A stretch of 64,000 nt of DNA from Micromonospora carbonacea (GTDB lineage: Bacteria; Actinomycetota; Actinomycetes; Mycobacteriales; Micromonosporaceae), in contig NZ_JACHMZ010000001.1 in NCBI RefSeq assembly GCF_014205165.1, forward strand, positions 1,710,001 through 1,774,000, given 5' to 3'. Position 1 is the stretch's first letter. Each line of letters starts with the position of its first letter. A program made the position numbers and the translations under genes. The notes under the pieces were generated by a model, which was given only the letters and a program-made list of their open reading frames with translations, was not told the origin of the DNA and did no database searches. Below are positions 28,501 to 37,127 of the stretch, piece by piece.

Positions 28501-30453
28501 GTGGCAGACCCCTCGACCTACCGCCCCGCACCCGGCACCATCCCCGAGGCCCCGGGGGTCTACCGGTTCCGCGACGGCACCGGCCGGGTGATCTACGTCG
28601 GCAAGGCGAAGAACCTGCGCAGCAGGCTCAACTCCTACTTCGCCGACCTGTGGGGGCTGCACCAGCGCACCCAGCAGATGGTCACCACGGCCGAGTCGGT
28701 CGACTGGGTCACCGTGGGCACCGAGGTCGAGGCCCTCCAGCTCGAATACACCTGGATCAAGCAGTACGACCCCCGGTTCAACGTCCGCTACCGCGACGAC
28801 AAGTCGTATCCGTACCTCGCCGTCACCCTCGACGAGGAGTTCCCCCGGCTCCAGGTGATGCGCGGGGCCAAACGCAAGGGCGTGCGCTACTTCGGGCCCT
28901 ACTCGCACGCCTGGGCGATCCGCGAGACGCTCGACCTGCTGCTGCGGGTCTTCCCGGCGCGGACCTGCTCGGCCGGCGTGTTCAAGCGGGCCGGGCAGGT
29001 CGGCCGCCCCTGCCTGCTGGGCTACATCGGCAAGTGCTCCGCCCCCTGCGTCGGCAGCGTCACGGCCGAGGAGCACCGGGGGATCGTCGACGGCTTCTGC
29101 GAGTTCATGGCCGGGCGCACCGACACCATGGTCCGCCGGCTCGAACGCGAGATGACCGAGGCCAGCGAGGCGCTGGAGTTCGAGAAGGCCGCCCGGCTGC
29201 GCGACGACGTCGCGGCGCTGCGCCGCGCCATGGAGAAGCAGACCGTGGTGCTCGGCGACGGCACCGACGCCGACGTGGTCGCGTTCGCCGACGACCCCCT
29301 GGAGGCCGCCGTCCAGGTCTTCCACGTCCGCGACGGCCGGGTGCGCGGCCAGCGCGGCTGGGTGGTGGAGAAGACCGAGGAGCTGAGCGCCGGCGACCTG
29401 GTGCACCACTTCTGCACCCAGGTCTACGGCGGCGAGCAGGGCGAGGCCGACGTGCCCCGCGAGCTGCTGGTGCCCGCCCTGCCCGCCGACGCCGACGCGC
29501 TCGCCGACTGGCTGACCGGCCGCCGGGGCAGCCGGGTGTCGCTGCGGGTGCCGCGGCGCGGCGACAAGCGCTCCCTGCTGGAGACGGTGGAGCGCAACGC
29601 GAAGGACGCCCTGGCCCGGCACAAGCTCAAGCGCGGCAGCGACCTGACCACCCGCGGCCGGGCCCTCGACGAGATCAGCGACGCGCTGGGCATGCGCACG
29701 TCGCCGCTGCGCATCGAGTGTTACGACGTCTCCCAGATCCAGGGCACCGACGTGGTCGCCAGCATGGTCGTCTTCGAGGACGGCCTGCCCCGCAAGAGCG
29801 AATACCGCCGGTTCATCGTGCGGGGGGCCACCGACGACCTGTCCGCCATGTCGGAGGTGCTGCGCCGCCGCTTCGCCCGCTACCTGGAGGCCCGCGCCGA
29901 GACCGGCGAGCTGGGGGAGGAGACGGCCGCCGACCCCGACCGGCCGGGCATCGACCCGACGACGGGCCGGCCGCGCCGGTTCGCGTACCCGCCGCAGTTG
30001 GTCGTGGTCGACGGCGGCGCGCCGCAGGTCGCGGCGGCGGCCCAGGCCCTCGCGGAGCTGGGCGTCGACGACGTGGCGCTGTGCGGGCTGGCCAAGCGGC
30101 TGGAGGAGGTGTGGCTGCCCGACGACGAGTTCCCGGTCATCCTGCCGCGCACCTCCGAGGGGCTCTACCTGCTGCAACGGGTGCGCGACGAGGCGCACCG
30201 GTTCGCCATCACCTTCCACCGGCAGCGCCGCTCCAAGCGGATGACGGAGTCGGCGCTCGACTCGGTGCCCGGCCTCGGCGAGGTGCGGCGCAAGGCGCTG
30301 CTGCGCCACTTCGGCTCGCTCAAGCGGCTCGCGGCGGCCTCGACCGAGGAGATCACCGAGGTGCCCGGCGTCGGCCGGCGCACCGCCGAGGCGATCATCG
30401 CCGCCCTCAACCCCGCGGCGGACGCCCGGCCCGCCGCGGCCGACGGCAGTTAG
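28501..30453 (+). CDS. uvrC: Excinuclease ABC subunit C
   Basis: Dual-incision nuclease of nucleotide excision repair, 650 residues. The N-terminal GIY-YIG domain ([25 protein letters not shown], about residues 20-44) makes the 3' cut. A UVR motif ([23 protein letters not shown], about 222-245) binds UvrB. The RNase-H-like domain ([21 protein letters not shown] and VVDGGAPQV) makes the 5' cut, and tandem helix-hairpin-helix motifs ([26 protein letters not shown]) close the protein. Start GTG 28501 is the first residue of the conserved part. It lies ten bases behind the secreted phosphodiesterase gene, an unusual operon partner. Confidence 0.97.
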   Translation: MADPSTYRPAPGTIPEAPGVYRFRDGTGRVIYVGKAKNLRSRLNSYFADLWGLHQRTQQMVTTAESVDWVTVGTEVEALQLEYTWIKQYDPRFNVRYRDDKSYPYLAVTLDEEFPRLQVMRGAKRKGVRYFGPYSHAWAIRETLDLLLRVFPARTCSAGVFKRAGQVGRPCLLGYIGKCSAPCVGSVTAEEHRGIVDGFCEFMAGRTDTMVRRLEREMTEASEALEFEKAARLRDDVAALRRAMEKQTVVLGDGTDADVVAFADDPLEAAVQVFHVRDGRVRGQRGWVVEKTEELSAGDLVHHFCTQVYGGEQGEADVPRELLVPALPADADALADWLTGRRGSRVSLRVPRRGDKRSLLETVERNAKDALARHKLKRGSDLTTRGRALDEISDALGMRTSPLRIECYDVSQIQGTDVVASMVVFEDGLPRKSEYRRFIVRGATDDLSAMSEVLRRRFARYLEARAETGELGEETAADPDRPGIDPTTGRPRRFAYPPQLVVVDGGAPQVAAAAQALAELGVDDVALCGLAKRLEEVWLPDDEFPVILPRTSEGLYLLQRVRDEAHRFAITFHRQRRSKRMTESALDSVPGLGEVRRKALLRHFGSLKRLAAASTEEITEVPGVGRRTAEAIIAALNPAADARPAAADGS

Positions 30454-30595
30454 CGTCCGGCGCAAATAATTGACGCTAATCTATGGCGTCGAGGGTGTTC
30501 GTGTGTCCATGATGTCGGCGGTACGGCCGTCCGCGCGTGCGCCCGACGCGTGACGGGCCGGGGCCGCGTCGCGCACGCCGTCTGGGGAGGCAACC

Positions 30596-32827
30596 ATGAC
30601 ACCGGCAGGACGCCGCAGGACCTCCCTGCTCGGCAGCGTGGCCACAGCGACCCTGCTGGCCCTCACCGCGGCCGCCCCGGCGATCGCCGCCCCGGCCGAG
30701 GGCGAGGTCGTCGCCGTCAACGGCCCGGACGCCGTTCCCGGCTCCTACGTCGTCGTGCTGCGGGACGCCGCCGTCCCGGCCGACGCCGTGCCCGCCACCG
30801 CCCGCCGCCTCGCCACCCGGCAGGGCGGCCACGTCGGCCTGGTCTACCGGCACGCCCTGCGCGGCTTCGAGGCCCGGCTGTCCGAGCGGGGCGCCCGCCG
30901 GCTCGCCGCCGACCCGGCCGTGGCCTCGGTGACGCAGAACCGCACGGTGTCCGCGTCCGACGTGCAGACCCCGACCGCGTCCTGGGGCCTCGACCGGATC
31001 GACCAGCGCGCGCTGCCGCTCGACAACTCGTTCACCTACCCCCGCGCCACGGCGGCCGTGCGGGCCTACGTGATCGACTCGGGCATCAACCTCACCCACG
31101 GCGAGTTCGCCGGGCGGGCGGTGTCCGGCTGGGACTTCATGGACAACGACGCCGACGCCACCGACTGCCAGGGCCACGGCACCCACGTGGCCGGCACGCT
31201 CGGCGGGTCCACCTTCGGGGTGGCCAAGCACGTGCAACTGGTCGCCGTGCGCGTGCTGAGCTGCACCGGCGGCGCCTGGGCCTCGCAGGTCATCGCCGGG
31301 GTCGACTGGGTCACCGGCGACCACGACCCCGGCGAGCTGGCCGTGGCCAACATGAGCCTCGGCGGCGCGGCGTACGCGCCGATGGTCGAGGCCGTGCGTC
31401 GGTCCATCGCCGACGGCGTCACCTACGCGGTGGCCGCGGGCAACGAGAACGGCGCCGACGCCTGCACGACCACCCCGGCCTCCGTGCCGGAGGCGATCAC
31501 CGTGGCCGCCACCGGGGCCAACGACGCGCGCGCCTCGTTCTCCAACATCGGCACCTGCGTGGACCTGTTCGCGCCGGGCGTCGACATCACCTCGGCCTAC
31601 ATCGGCGGCACCGCCACCACCCGCACGGCCTCCGGGACGTCGATGGCCAGCCCGCACGTCGCCGGGGCCGCCGCGCTGATCCTGGCCGAACACCCGACCT
31701 ACACGCCGGCCCAGGTGACCCAGGCGCTCCTGGCCGACGCAGGCGTCGGGGTGGTGACCGACGCGGGCGTCGGCACGCCGAACCGGCTGCTGCACGTCGA
31801 CCCCACCACCCCGGCCAACGACTTCACCCTGACCGCCACCCCGGCCAACGTCACCGTCACCGCCGGCGGCACGGTCACCACCACGATCGCCGGCAGCGTC
31901 ACCAGGGGCGCGTCCCAGCCGGTCGCGCTGGCGGTCCGGGGCCTGCCGGCGGGCGTCACGGCCACGTTCCAGTCCGCCAGCATCTCCTCGAACGCCGGCA
32001 CCACGCTCACGGTCGGCACCGCGTCGACGGCGCTGGCCGGCACGTACACCGTCACGGTGATCGGCACCGGGACCGCCGCGACCCGCGCGGTGGCCGTCCA
32101 GCTGCGCATCGACGACCCGGCCGCCTGCGTCCGCTCCGACGGCACCGACCGGGCGATCACCGACTCCCAGAACCTCTACGCCCCGATCACCGTCACCGGC
32201 TGCCCCGGCAACGCCGCCCGCAACAGCACGGTCGAGGTGCACATCGAGCACGCCGTGATCGGGGAGCTCGACGTGCGGCTGATCTCGCCCCGGGGCACCT
32301 GGTACTTCCTGATGGACCACACCGGCGGCGACAGCGACCGCATCGACTACACGTTCACCTACGACCTGTCGGCCGAGCCGGCGAACGGCACCTGGAACCT
32401 GTACGTCAGCGACAACCTGGCCCAGGGCACCGGGTTCCTCGACTCCTGGAAGATCAACGTGGCGGGCGCGGACCTGCCCGCGCCCGCGTGCGGCGGGGTC
32501 GCCACCGCCGACGTGCGGATCCCCGCCTCCGGCACGGTCGAGTCGCCGATCAGCGTCCCCGACTGCGGCCGGGCCCCGTCGACCACCAGCTACGTCGAGG
32601 TCAGCATCGCGCACCAGTACGGCCGCGACCTCCAGATCTCCCTCGTCGCGCCGGGCGGGCAGGTGGTCCTGCTCAAGGAGAGCCTCGTGGGGTCGTACAA
32701 GGCGAACGCCCGCGAGGCCTACATCGCCGACCTGTCGGGGAAGCCGACCCGTGGCACCTGGAAGCTGCGGGTCGAGAACGTCGCCGGCTACGAGGGCCTG
32801 ATCGAGGGCTGGAAGCTGACCCTCTGA
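30596..32827 (+). CDS. Secreted subtilisin-family serine protease with two P-domain-like modules
   Basis: 743-residue secreted S8 peptidase. A signal peptide ends near APAIAA, followed by an I9 inhibitor propeptide ([10 protein letters not shown] to about residue 115). The catalytic triad is Asp161 (YVIDSGIN), His194 (GHGTHVAG) and Ser349 (GTSMASPH), as in proteinase K/thermitase. After a fibronectin-like region (about 405-500) come two C-terminal modules (about 510-625 and 635-743) that each end with [15 protein letters not shown] or [13 protein letters not shown] strands, typical of proprotein-convertase P domains. ATG 30596 follows GGGGAGG. An A+T-rich patch with TTGACG at 30470 is the likely promoter area. 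Confidence 0.92.
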   Translation: MTPAGRRRTSLLGSVATATLLALTAAAPAIAAPAEGEVVAVNGPDAVPGSYVVVLRDAAVPADAVPATARRLATRQGGHVGLVYRHALRGFEARLSERGARRLAADPAVASVTQNRTVSASDVQTPTASWGLDRIDQRALPLDNSFTYPRATAAVRAYVIDSGINLTHGEFAGRAVSGWDFMDNDADATDCQGHGTHVAGTLGGSTFGVAKHVQLVAVRVLSCTGGAWASQVIAGVDWVTGDHDPGELAVANMSLGGAAYAPMVEAVRRSIADGVTYAVAAGNENGADACTTTPASVPEAITVAATGANDARASFSNIGTCVDLFAPGVDITSAYIGGTATTRTASGTSMASPHVAGAAALILAEHPTYTPAQVTQALLADAGVGVVTDAGVGTPNRLLHVDPTTPANDFTLTATPANVTVTAGGTVTTTIAGSVTRGASQPVALAVRGLPAGVTATFQSASISSNAGTTLTVGTASTALAGTYTVTVIGTGTAATRAVAVQLRIDDPAACVRSDGTDRAITDSQNLYAPITVTGCPGNAARNSTVEVHIEHAVIGELDVRLISPRGTWYFLMDHTGGDSDRIDYTFTYDLSAEPANGTWNLYVSDNLAQGTGFLDSWKINVAGADLPAPACGGVATADVRIPASGTVESPISVPDCGRAPSTTSYVEVSIAHQYGRDLQISLVAPGGQVVLLKESLVGSYKANAREAYIADLSGKPTRGTWKLRVENVAGYEGLIEGWKLTL

Positions 32828-32847
32828 CGGCGCTTCAACGATGGCTG

Positions 32848-33357
32848 TTAGTCGCCGTCGCCCCAGCACAGCCCGCCGATGCCGGCCGCACTGTGGAAGC
32901 CGGGGTGCCCGGTGACGTCCAGGCAGACCTCGCCGTCGGGGCCGATCCGGCCGCAGAACACCGGCTCGACGTGGTTCCAGGCGTCGGCCCTTGACAGCAG
33001 CGCGGCGCTCGCGGGCAGCTCGGGGCGCAGGATCGTCAGGCCCTCCGTGTAGACGACGGCCTGGTCGCGGGCCTCCCGCAGGTCGGGTGCCGGGTAGGAC
33101 AGGTGCAGCGTCCACCGGCGGTGCGTCTCGTACGCCCCGGCGGGCGGCCGGTTGCGCCCCGCGCCCCGCTCGCGGTCCGTCGTGTAGCGGTTGACCAGGG
33201 AATTGACGTACGACGAGAGGGCGTCCGGCTTCGTCAGCGCGTGCGCGACGGCGGCCCGGACCCGCTCGGACACGTCGGCCCCGTCGAGCATGGCCGCCAG
33301 GTCACGGTGAAAGTCGGACTCGGGCCACCGCGACGCTTGATCGTCAGTCACTGTCAT
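32848..33357 (-). CDS. Uncharacterised 169-residue protein divergent from an XRE/DUF5753 gene
   Basis: I do not recognise a named domain. The protein begins MTVTDDQASRWPESDFHRDL, contains helical segments with RVRAAVAHALTKPDALSSYVNSLVNRYTT, and ends in a Gly/His/Cys-containing tail (CLDVTGHPGFHSAAGIGGLCWGD). Three Cys residues, 135, 145 and 164, could bind metal. ATG 33357 follows GGAGAGG with good spacing. It faces away from the XRE/DUF397 pair with a 141-base shared upstream region, the layout of WhiJ/AbaA-type cassettes in Streptomyces, where a third small gene accompanies the pair. It may therefore belong to that regulatory cassette. Confidence 0.7.
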   Translation of the reverse strand: MTVTDDQASRWPESDFHRDLAAMLDGADVSERVRAAVAHALTKPDALSSYVNSLVNRYTTDRERGAGRNRPPAGAYETHRRWTLHLSYPAPDLREARDQAVVYTEGLTILRPELPASAALLSRADAWNHVEPVFCGRIGPDGEVCLDVTGHPGFHSAAGIGGLCWGDGD

Positions 33358-33440
33358 GTGCCTCTCCGTAGTGGGTGAGTAGCAAGAGACTGACCCATGG
33401 AGGCGCAAAACGCAACGTCGCACTTTTATCCGTAGGGTGC

Positions 33441-33469
33441 TTGATCCGGGGTAGCTCTCAGGTGAGAAT
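33441..33469 (+). promoter_or_regulatory. Predicted promoter of the XRE/DUF397 cassette
   Basis: TTGATC (33441-33446) and GAGAAT (33464-33469) are 17 bases apart. The -10 element deviates at its first base. The predicted start near 33476 leaves a short leader containing GGAGG. The divergent gene must share the remaining upstream DNA, where GCAAAACGCAACG and GTCGCAC could be operator elements. Confidence 0.35.
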
Positions 33470-33498
33470 CGGTTACCCCCAGTGGAGGTGGTGTGGAG

Positions 33499-34347
33499 AT
33501 GGCGCAGGTGCCGAGTCCGACGATCAGGGCCCGTCGTCTGCGATGCGAGCTGCGTCGCCTGCGGGACCGCACCGGGCGCACCGCCGAGGATGTGGCCAAG
33601 CTCCTGGGCTGGCACCGCACCAAGATCATCCGCTTCGAACTCGGGCACTCCCGGGTGATGCCCAAGGACCTGCCGCCGTTGCTCGACCTCTACGACGCCT
33701 CCGAGGAGGAACGGGAGTCGCTGACCGCGCTGCTGCGGCAGTCGCGCCAGAAGGGCTGGTGGAGCGCGTACGGCGACGTGCTGCCGGACGACTACGTCGG
33801 CTTCGAGGCGGAGGCGACGTCGATCAGCGCGTTCGAGAGCCTGTACGTGCCCGGCCTGTTGCAGACGGAGGAGTACGTCCGCGCGATCGTCAAGGCGGGG
33901 CGCAGCACCGCCGACCAGGACGAGACCGACCGGCGTGTGGCGGCTCGGCTCGGCCGCAAGACCCTGTTGTCGAGAGATGCGCCGCCGAGGTTGTGGATGG
34001 TTCTTGACGAAGCGGCCGTGCGTCGCGTCGTGGGTGGACCGAAGGTTATGCAAGCCCAGATTGCTCGCCTCATCGAAGCGTGCGGGCTGCCCACCGTAGA
34101 GATCCAGATCCTGCCCTTCGCCGCTGGGGCACATGCAGCGATGGGCGGCCCGTTTACCCTGCTTGACTACTCCGATCCGATCTTGGACCCCACCGTCGTC
34201 TATCTCGACAACGACTCCAGCACGCTTCTCTTGGAAGAGGAGAGACACGTCGCCCGATATAGACTCATGTTCGATCACCTCATGGCCAAGGCGCTCGACC
34301 CTGACGAGTCGGCCGACTTCCTGGCTCGGGTGGCTGATGAGTATTGA
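33499..34347 (+). CDS. XRE-family helix-turn-helix regulator with DUF5753 domain (WhiJ-like)
   Basis: 282-residue DNA-binding regulator. The helix-turn-helix (about residues 10-60, with TAEDVAKLLGWHRTKIIRFELGHSRV) is followed by a DUF5753 domain (WWSAYGDVLPDDYVGFEAEA onward, to the C-terminus). It is paired with a DUF397 gene 21 bases downstream. In Streptomyces such pairs control developmental or antibiotic genes, the small protein modulating the DNA-binding one. ATG 33499 has GGAGG ten bases upstream; GTG 33493 in frame is closer and is an alternative start. The 3' half is visibly less G+C-rich than its neighbours (for example TTGTGGATGGTTCTTGACGAAG), suggesting recent acquisition. Confidence 0.88.
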   Translation: MAQVPSPTIRARRLRCELRRLRDRTGRTAEDVAKLLGWHRTKIIRFELGHSRVMPKDLPPLLDLYDASEEERESLTALLRQSRQKGWWSAYGDVLPDDYVGFEAEATSISAFESLYVPGLLQTEEYVRAIVKAGRSTADQDETDRRVAARLGRKTLLSRDAPPRLWMVLDEAAVRRVVGGPKVMQAQIARLIEACGLPTVEIQILPFAAGAHAAMGGPFTLLDYSDPILDPTVVYLDNDSSTLLLEEERHVARYRLMFDHLMAKALDPDESADFLARVADEY

Positions 34348-34368
34348 CTTCACCTGAGGGGCTTCACG

Positions 34369-34572
34369 ATGACCGCTCCGGACGTTCACGCGGGGAAGTG
34401 GCGCAAGAGCAGCCGGAGCAGCGCGAGCGGTTCCAACTGCGTCGAGGTAGCCGACTTCTCTGACGCGTTGGCGGTGCGGGACTCCAAGGACCCTGGTGGC
34501 CCTGCACTCCGCTTCGACCGGGGCGCTTGGTCGTCGTTCGTCGTCGGTCTGCGGCGCGGCCTGCGCGGCTGA
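34369..34572 (+). CDS. DUF397 domain small protein
   Basis: 67-residue protein that is a complete DUF397 domain: KWRKSSRSSASGSNCVEVAD, then VAVRDSKDPGGP-like LAVRDSKDPGGPALRFDR, and WSSFVVGLRRG at the end. It is the usual partner of the upstream DUF5753 regulator; in the WhiJ system the small protein is thought to relieve or redirect DNA binding. Whether the pair also behaves like a toxin-antitoxin unit, as proposed for some homologues, cannot be judged here. ATG 34369 lies 21 bases after the regulator with GAGGGG upstream. Confidence 0.9.
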   Translation: MTAPDVHAGKWRKSSRSSASGSNCVEVADFSDALAVRDSKDPGGPALRFDRGAWSSFVVGLRRGLRG

Positions 34573-34637
34573 TCCCTCGCCGAGTCGGTCGTCGCCCCGA
34601 TGCCGGCGGCATCACCCACGCCCGGTTAGATGACCGG

Positions 34638-35537
34638 ATGGCGGTGAGCATCGACATCGAAGCCCTGCGGGACGCGGCCGGTCCCGTGGCCTGCGCAGCG
34701 GCGGACACGTTGCGGGCAGCCGGTCAGCCGGCGGAGTTCGCGCCGGCCGGCGGGGGAGCATCCGGCGTGATCAGGGAGGCCGGGCAGCCGCCGTACGAGG
34801 TCTGGGTGGGCGTCACGGCGGACGGCTTCACCGCCGAGTGTGACTGCCCGGACGGCGCTGGGCTGTGCGCGCACGCGGTGGCCCTCACCCTCGTCGCCCT
34901 GGCGGACGACCTGCCGTGGTCCTCGGCGGCCACCCCGCCGTCGGTCCTGAGCATCGACACCAGGGTCGCCGAGCTGGCGGAGGTCGCGCGCGGCATCCCC
35001 GCGCGTCGGCTCACGATGCTGGTCGCCGAGTGGGCGGCCACGGATCGCGTGCTGGAGAGCGCGCTGTTGGCGCGCGCCGGCCGGCTCGCGCCCCCGAGCG
35101 CCGCCGAACTCGACGATCTCCGTCGCACGATCGACGGCCTGGCCAACGAGGCGACCGACGACCGGTACTGGGATCTGCACGACGTGGAGAAGGCCGGCCG
35201 GGCGATCGTCGAGGAGATCGAGGTGCTCGCCCAACGGCCGCCGACCCCGGAGGCGCTGCTGGTGGTCGAGGAGGCCGCCCGCGCCTGGGACCGCATCGTC
35301 CCGCCGCTGCTGGACGCCCGGGAGACGTACGAGGAGGAAGTGGCCGAGATCGGCGGCGCGCTACGGGCGGTCCACGTCCAGCTCTGCGAGCAGGTGCAGC
35401 CGGACCCCGACGAACTCGCCGCCCGGCTGAGGGAGATCATCGAGGCGGCCGAGGTCGACTCCTGCCTCGACGAGCCGTGGGACTACCTCGCCGTGCTCGG
35501 CCGCCAACGCGTCAAGGCGTTGCGGCAGCTCCACTGA
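34638..35537 (+). CDS. SWIM zinc-finger domain protein
   Basis: 299-residue protein with a clear SWIM-type zinc finger near the N-terminus: AECDCPDGAGLCAHAVALTLV (pattern CxCxnCxH, about residues 66-84). The rest is helical, acidic and Leu/Ala/Glu-rich, without recognised catalytic motifs. SWIM fingers mediate DNA or protein contacts in bacterial SNF2-associated proteins and others; no helicase gene is adjacent, so the role is open. ATG 34638 begins the conserved sequence, with a weak ribosome site. It stands 65 bases after the DUF397 gene and is convergent with a membrane-protein gene across a palindromic repeat. Confidence 0.75.
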   Translation: MAVSIDIEALRDAAGPVACAAADTLRAAGQPAEFAPAGGGASGVIREAGQPPYEVWVGVTADGFTAECDCPDGAGLCAHAVALTLVALADDLPWSSAATPPSVLSIDTRVAELAEVARGIPARRLTMLVAEWAATDRVLESALLARAGRLAPPSAAELDDLRRTIDGLANEATDDRYWDLHDVEKAGRAIVEEIEVLAQRPPTPEALLVVEEAARAWDRIVPPLLDARETYEEEVAEIGGALRAVHVQLCEQVQPDPDELAARLREIIEAAEVDSCLDEPWDYLAVLGRQRVKALRQLH

Positions 35538-35582
35538 CGACCGCCGCGCCCGACGCCGACGCTGCTGCCGCCGCGCGTGCTT

Positions 35583-35637
35583 GTTAGGAAGGGCCCCCTG
35601 TGCAACAAAATGCGTTAACAGGGGGCCCTTCCTTGCG
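35583..35637. repeat. Palindromic repeat, copy 1, between convergent genes (probable terminator)
   Basis: AGGAAGGGCCCCCTGT (35586-35601) pairs perfectly over 16 bases with ACAGGGGGCCCTTCCT (35618-35633); the 16-base loop contains GCGTTA. A second copy with the same arm core and the same GCGTTAACAGG junction occurs at 46654-46711. Both lie between convergent genes and end directly at the stop codon of the minus-strand gene. This suggests a dispersed, genome-specific repeat used as a two-way terminator. Confidence 0.75.
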
Positions 35638-36630
35638 CTAGGCCCAGGGGGCGAGCGGGTACCAGGGGATGATCTCGCGGCGGGCGAGCAGCCGGACGTC
35701 CCAGTAGAGGAACGTGAACGCGCCGGCGACGATGAACGCGACCGCCGTCAGCACCGCCAGCCGGCTCGGCCGCTCGGCGAACCACCGTTGCAGGCGGGAG
35801 CCGGCGAGCCAGGCCAGCAGCAGGAACAGCACCGCCATGATGACGATGTTGCCGAGGGACTGGAGCGTGAACGCCGCCGCACCGTACAACGGGTTTCCGC
35901 TCTCGGCGGCGTCGCGGAACATCTGCCGGAACAGCGGGAAGGGCCGCCCGATCAGGAAGCCGGCGATCAGCGCGCCCATGAACACCATGGGCGCGTTGGG
36001 GAACCGGCGGGCGATGCGGGCGAACGGGTCCGCGACGATGCCGAGCGAGGCCAGGCCGAGGTAGACCATCACCAGGCCGATCAGGCCGAAGACGACCATC
36101 GACTGGATGCTGCGCGGCGACAGGCCGCCGGGCGTGGTCGGGGCCGTGGAGAACTGCGGCATGGCGGTGCCGACGAGGCCGACGATCGCACCGTACGTCG
36201 CCGACACCGTGATCATTCCGACCGACATCCAGCCCAGCGGCTTCAGCGGCTGGGCGAACCGGTGCAGGCGGCTCCCGGCCGCGGTGCCGGTGAGCGGGGC
36301 GATGGCGCCGAAGGCGGCGATGTTGCAGGCGGTGAACGTGCCCGCGATGCCGGAGACGAAGGCGAACACGATGCCCGCCGCGATGCCCTGGATGGGTGTC
36401 TCCTTGGCGTCGTGGCCCAGCAGCGTGTTGGCGACGTTGTCGCCGATGGTCTGGTCCACGAACTCGGCCGACCAGACCACGGTCAGCAGGAAGCCGCCGA
36501 GCACACTGAGCAGGACGATCAGTGCCCGTCGCCGGGGAAAGTGCCCGTTGACGAAGGTGGACGTTCCCGCGCCTGCGCTGTCGGGCCGGAGGTCCACGGG
36601 GGATCGGGACGAACGATGGGTCTGCGTCAC
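35638..36630 (-). CDS. Polytopic membrane protein of unknown function
   Basis: 330-residue integral membrane protein with about eight hydrophobic helices and a basic N-terminus (VTQTHRSSRSPVDLRPD). A conserved-looking stretch is GIVFAFVSGIAGTFTACNIAAFGAIAPLTG, which recalls the first helix of CcdA/DsbD-type thiol-redox transporters, but only one Cys is seen where those have a pair, so I do not assign that function. Further recognisable blocks are SVGMITVSATYG, GLVMVYLGLASLGIVADP and IAGFLIGRPFPLFRQMF. GTG 36630 has GAGGAG seven bases upstream. Its 3' end abuts palindromic repeat copy 1. Confidence 0.75.
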   Translation of the reverse strand: MTQTHRSSRSPVDLRPDSAGAGTSTFVNGHFPRRRALIVLLSVLGGFLLTVVWSAEFVDQTIGDNVANTLLGHDAKETPIQGIAAGIVFAFVSGIAGTFTACNIAAFGAIAPLTGTAAGSRLHRFAQPLKPLGWMSVGMITVSATYGAIVGLVGTAMPQFSTAPTTPGGLSPRSIQSMVVFGLIGLVMVYLGLASLGIVADPFARIARRFPNAPMVFMGALIAGFLIGRPFPLFRQMFRDAAESGNPLYGAAAFTLQSLGNIVIMAVLFLLLAWLAGSRLQRWFAERPSRLAVLTAVAFIVAGAFTFLYWDVRLLARREIIPWYPLAPWA

Positions 36631-36765
36631 GCTGCGCTCCTCATGCCGAGGGGGACGAGACCCCGGCGGGGGCGCGTCGGCGACGCCGACGACGACGCCC
36701 GGACCGGGAGGCCGGCACCGCCGGCCGGGTGGACACCGCCCGCCACCGATATTCATCGAGTAGGG

Positions 36766-37065
36766 TCAATGTCCAACCGCAGTATGGCGTCGGGTCGACC
36801 GACCGACTTCTTCGATCGTGCCCAATCCTGCCCACCGCCCGCCTCCCGCCCCGTCGGGGTTCTTGGACAGTTCCTGTCCGAAGGGCAACGTGCCCGGCTT
36901 GCCCGGCTTCTTGTAATGCAGGGCCACCCCGAGCCAGCGCAGTGGGACACGGAACGTGTGATCGGCGCCGGAGCCGTCCAGGACGAACAGCTCGAACACC
37001 CCCCGGTCCACCCGCACGTGCAGGTTCCCGTAATCGAACGTCAGCGGCTCCCTGTCCACGCCCAT
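36766..37065 (-). CDS. Short uncharacterised protein, possibly a truncated gene remnant
   Basis: 99 residues. The first 65 (LTFDYGNLHVRVDRGVFELF, FRVPLRWLGVALH) look like a folded beta-rich domain. The rest (GQELSKNPDGAGGGRWAGLG and the Arg-rich end) looks like out-of-frame translation. That change, plus the absence of a ribosome site before ATG 37065, suggests a longer gene disrupted near 36880. I do not recognise the family. It lies between the membrane protein and the DUF3592-like pair, all on the minus strand. It could be expressed as a short product; confidence is limited. Confidence 0.5.
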   Translation of the reverse strand: MGVDREPLTFDYGNLHVRVDRGVFELFVLDGSGADHTFRVPLRWLGVALHYKKPGKPGTLPFGQELSKNPDGAGGGRWAGLGTIEEVGRSTRRHTAVGH

Positions 37066-37127
37066 GGAGAGAGGTGACCCAGTTGGCCCGGCAGCTTCCT
37101 GGGCCTCACCGGCGCCCGTTTTGGTCC

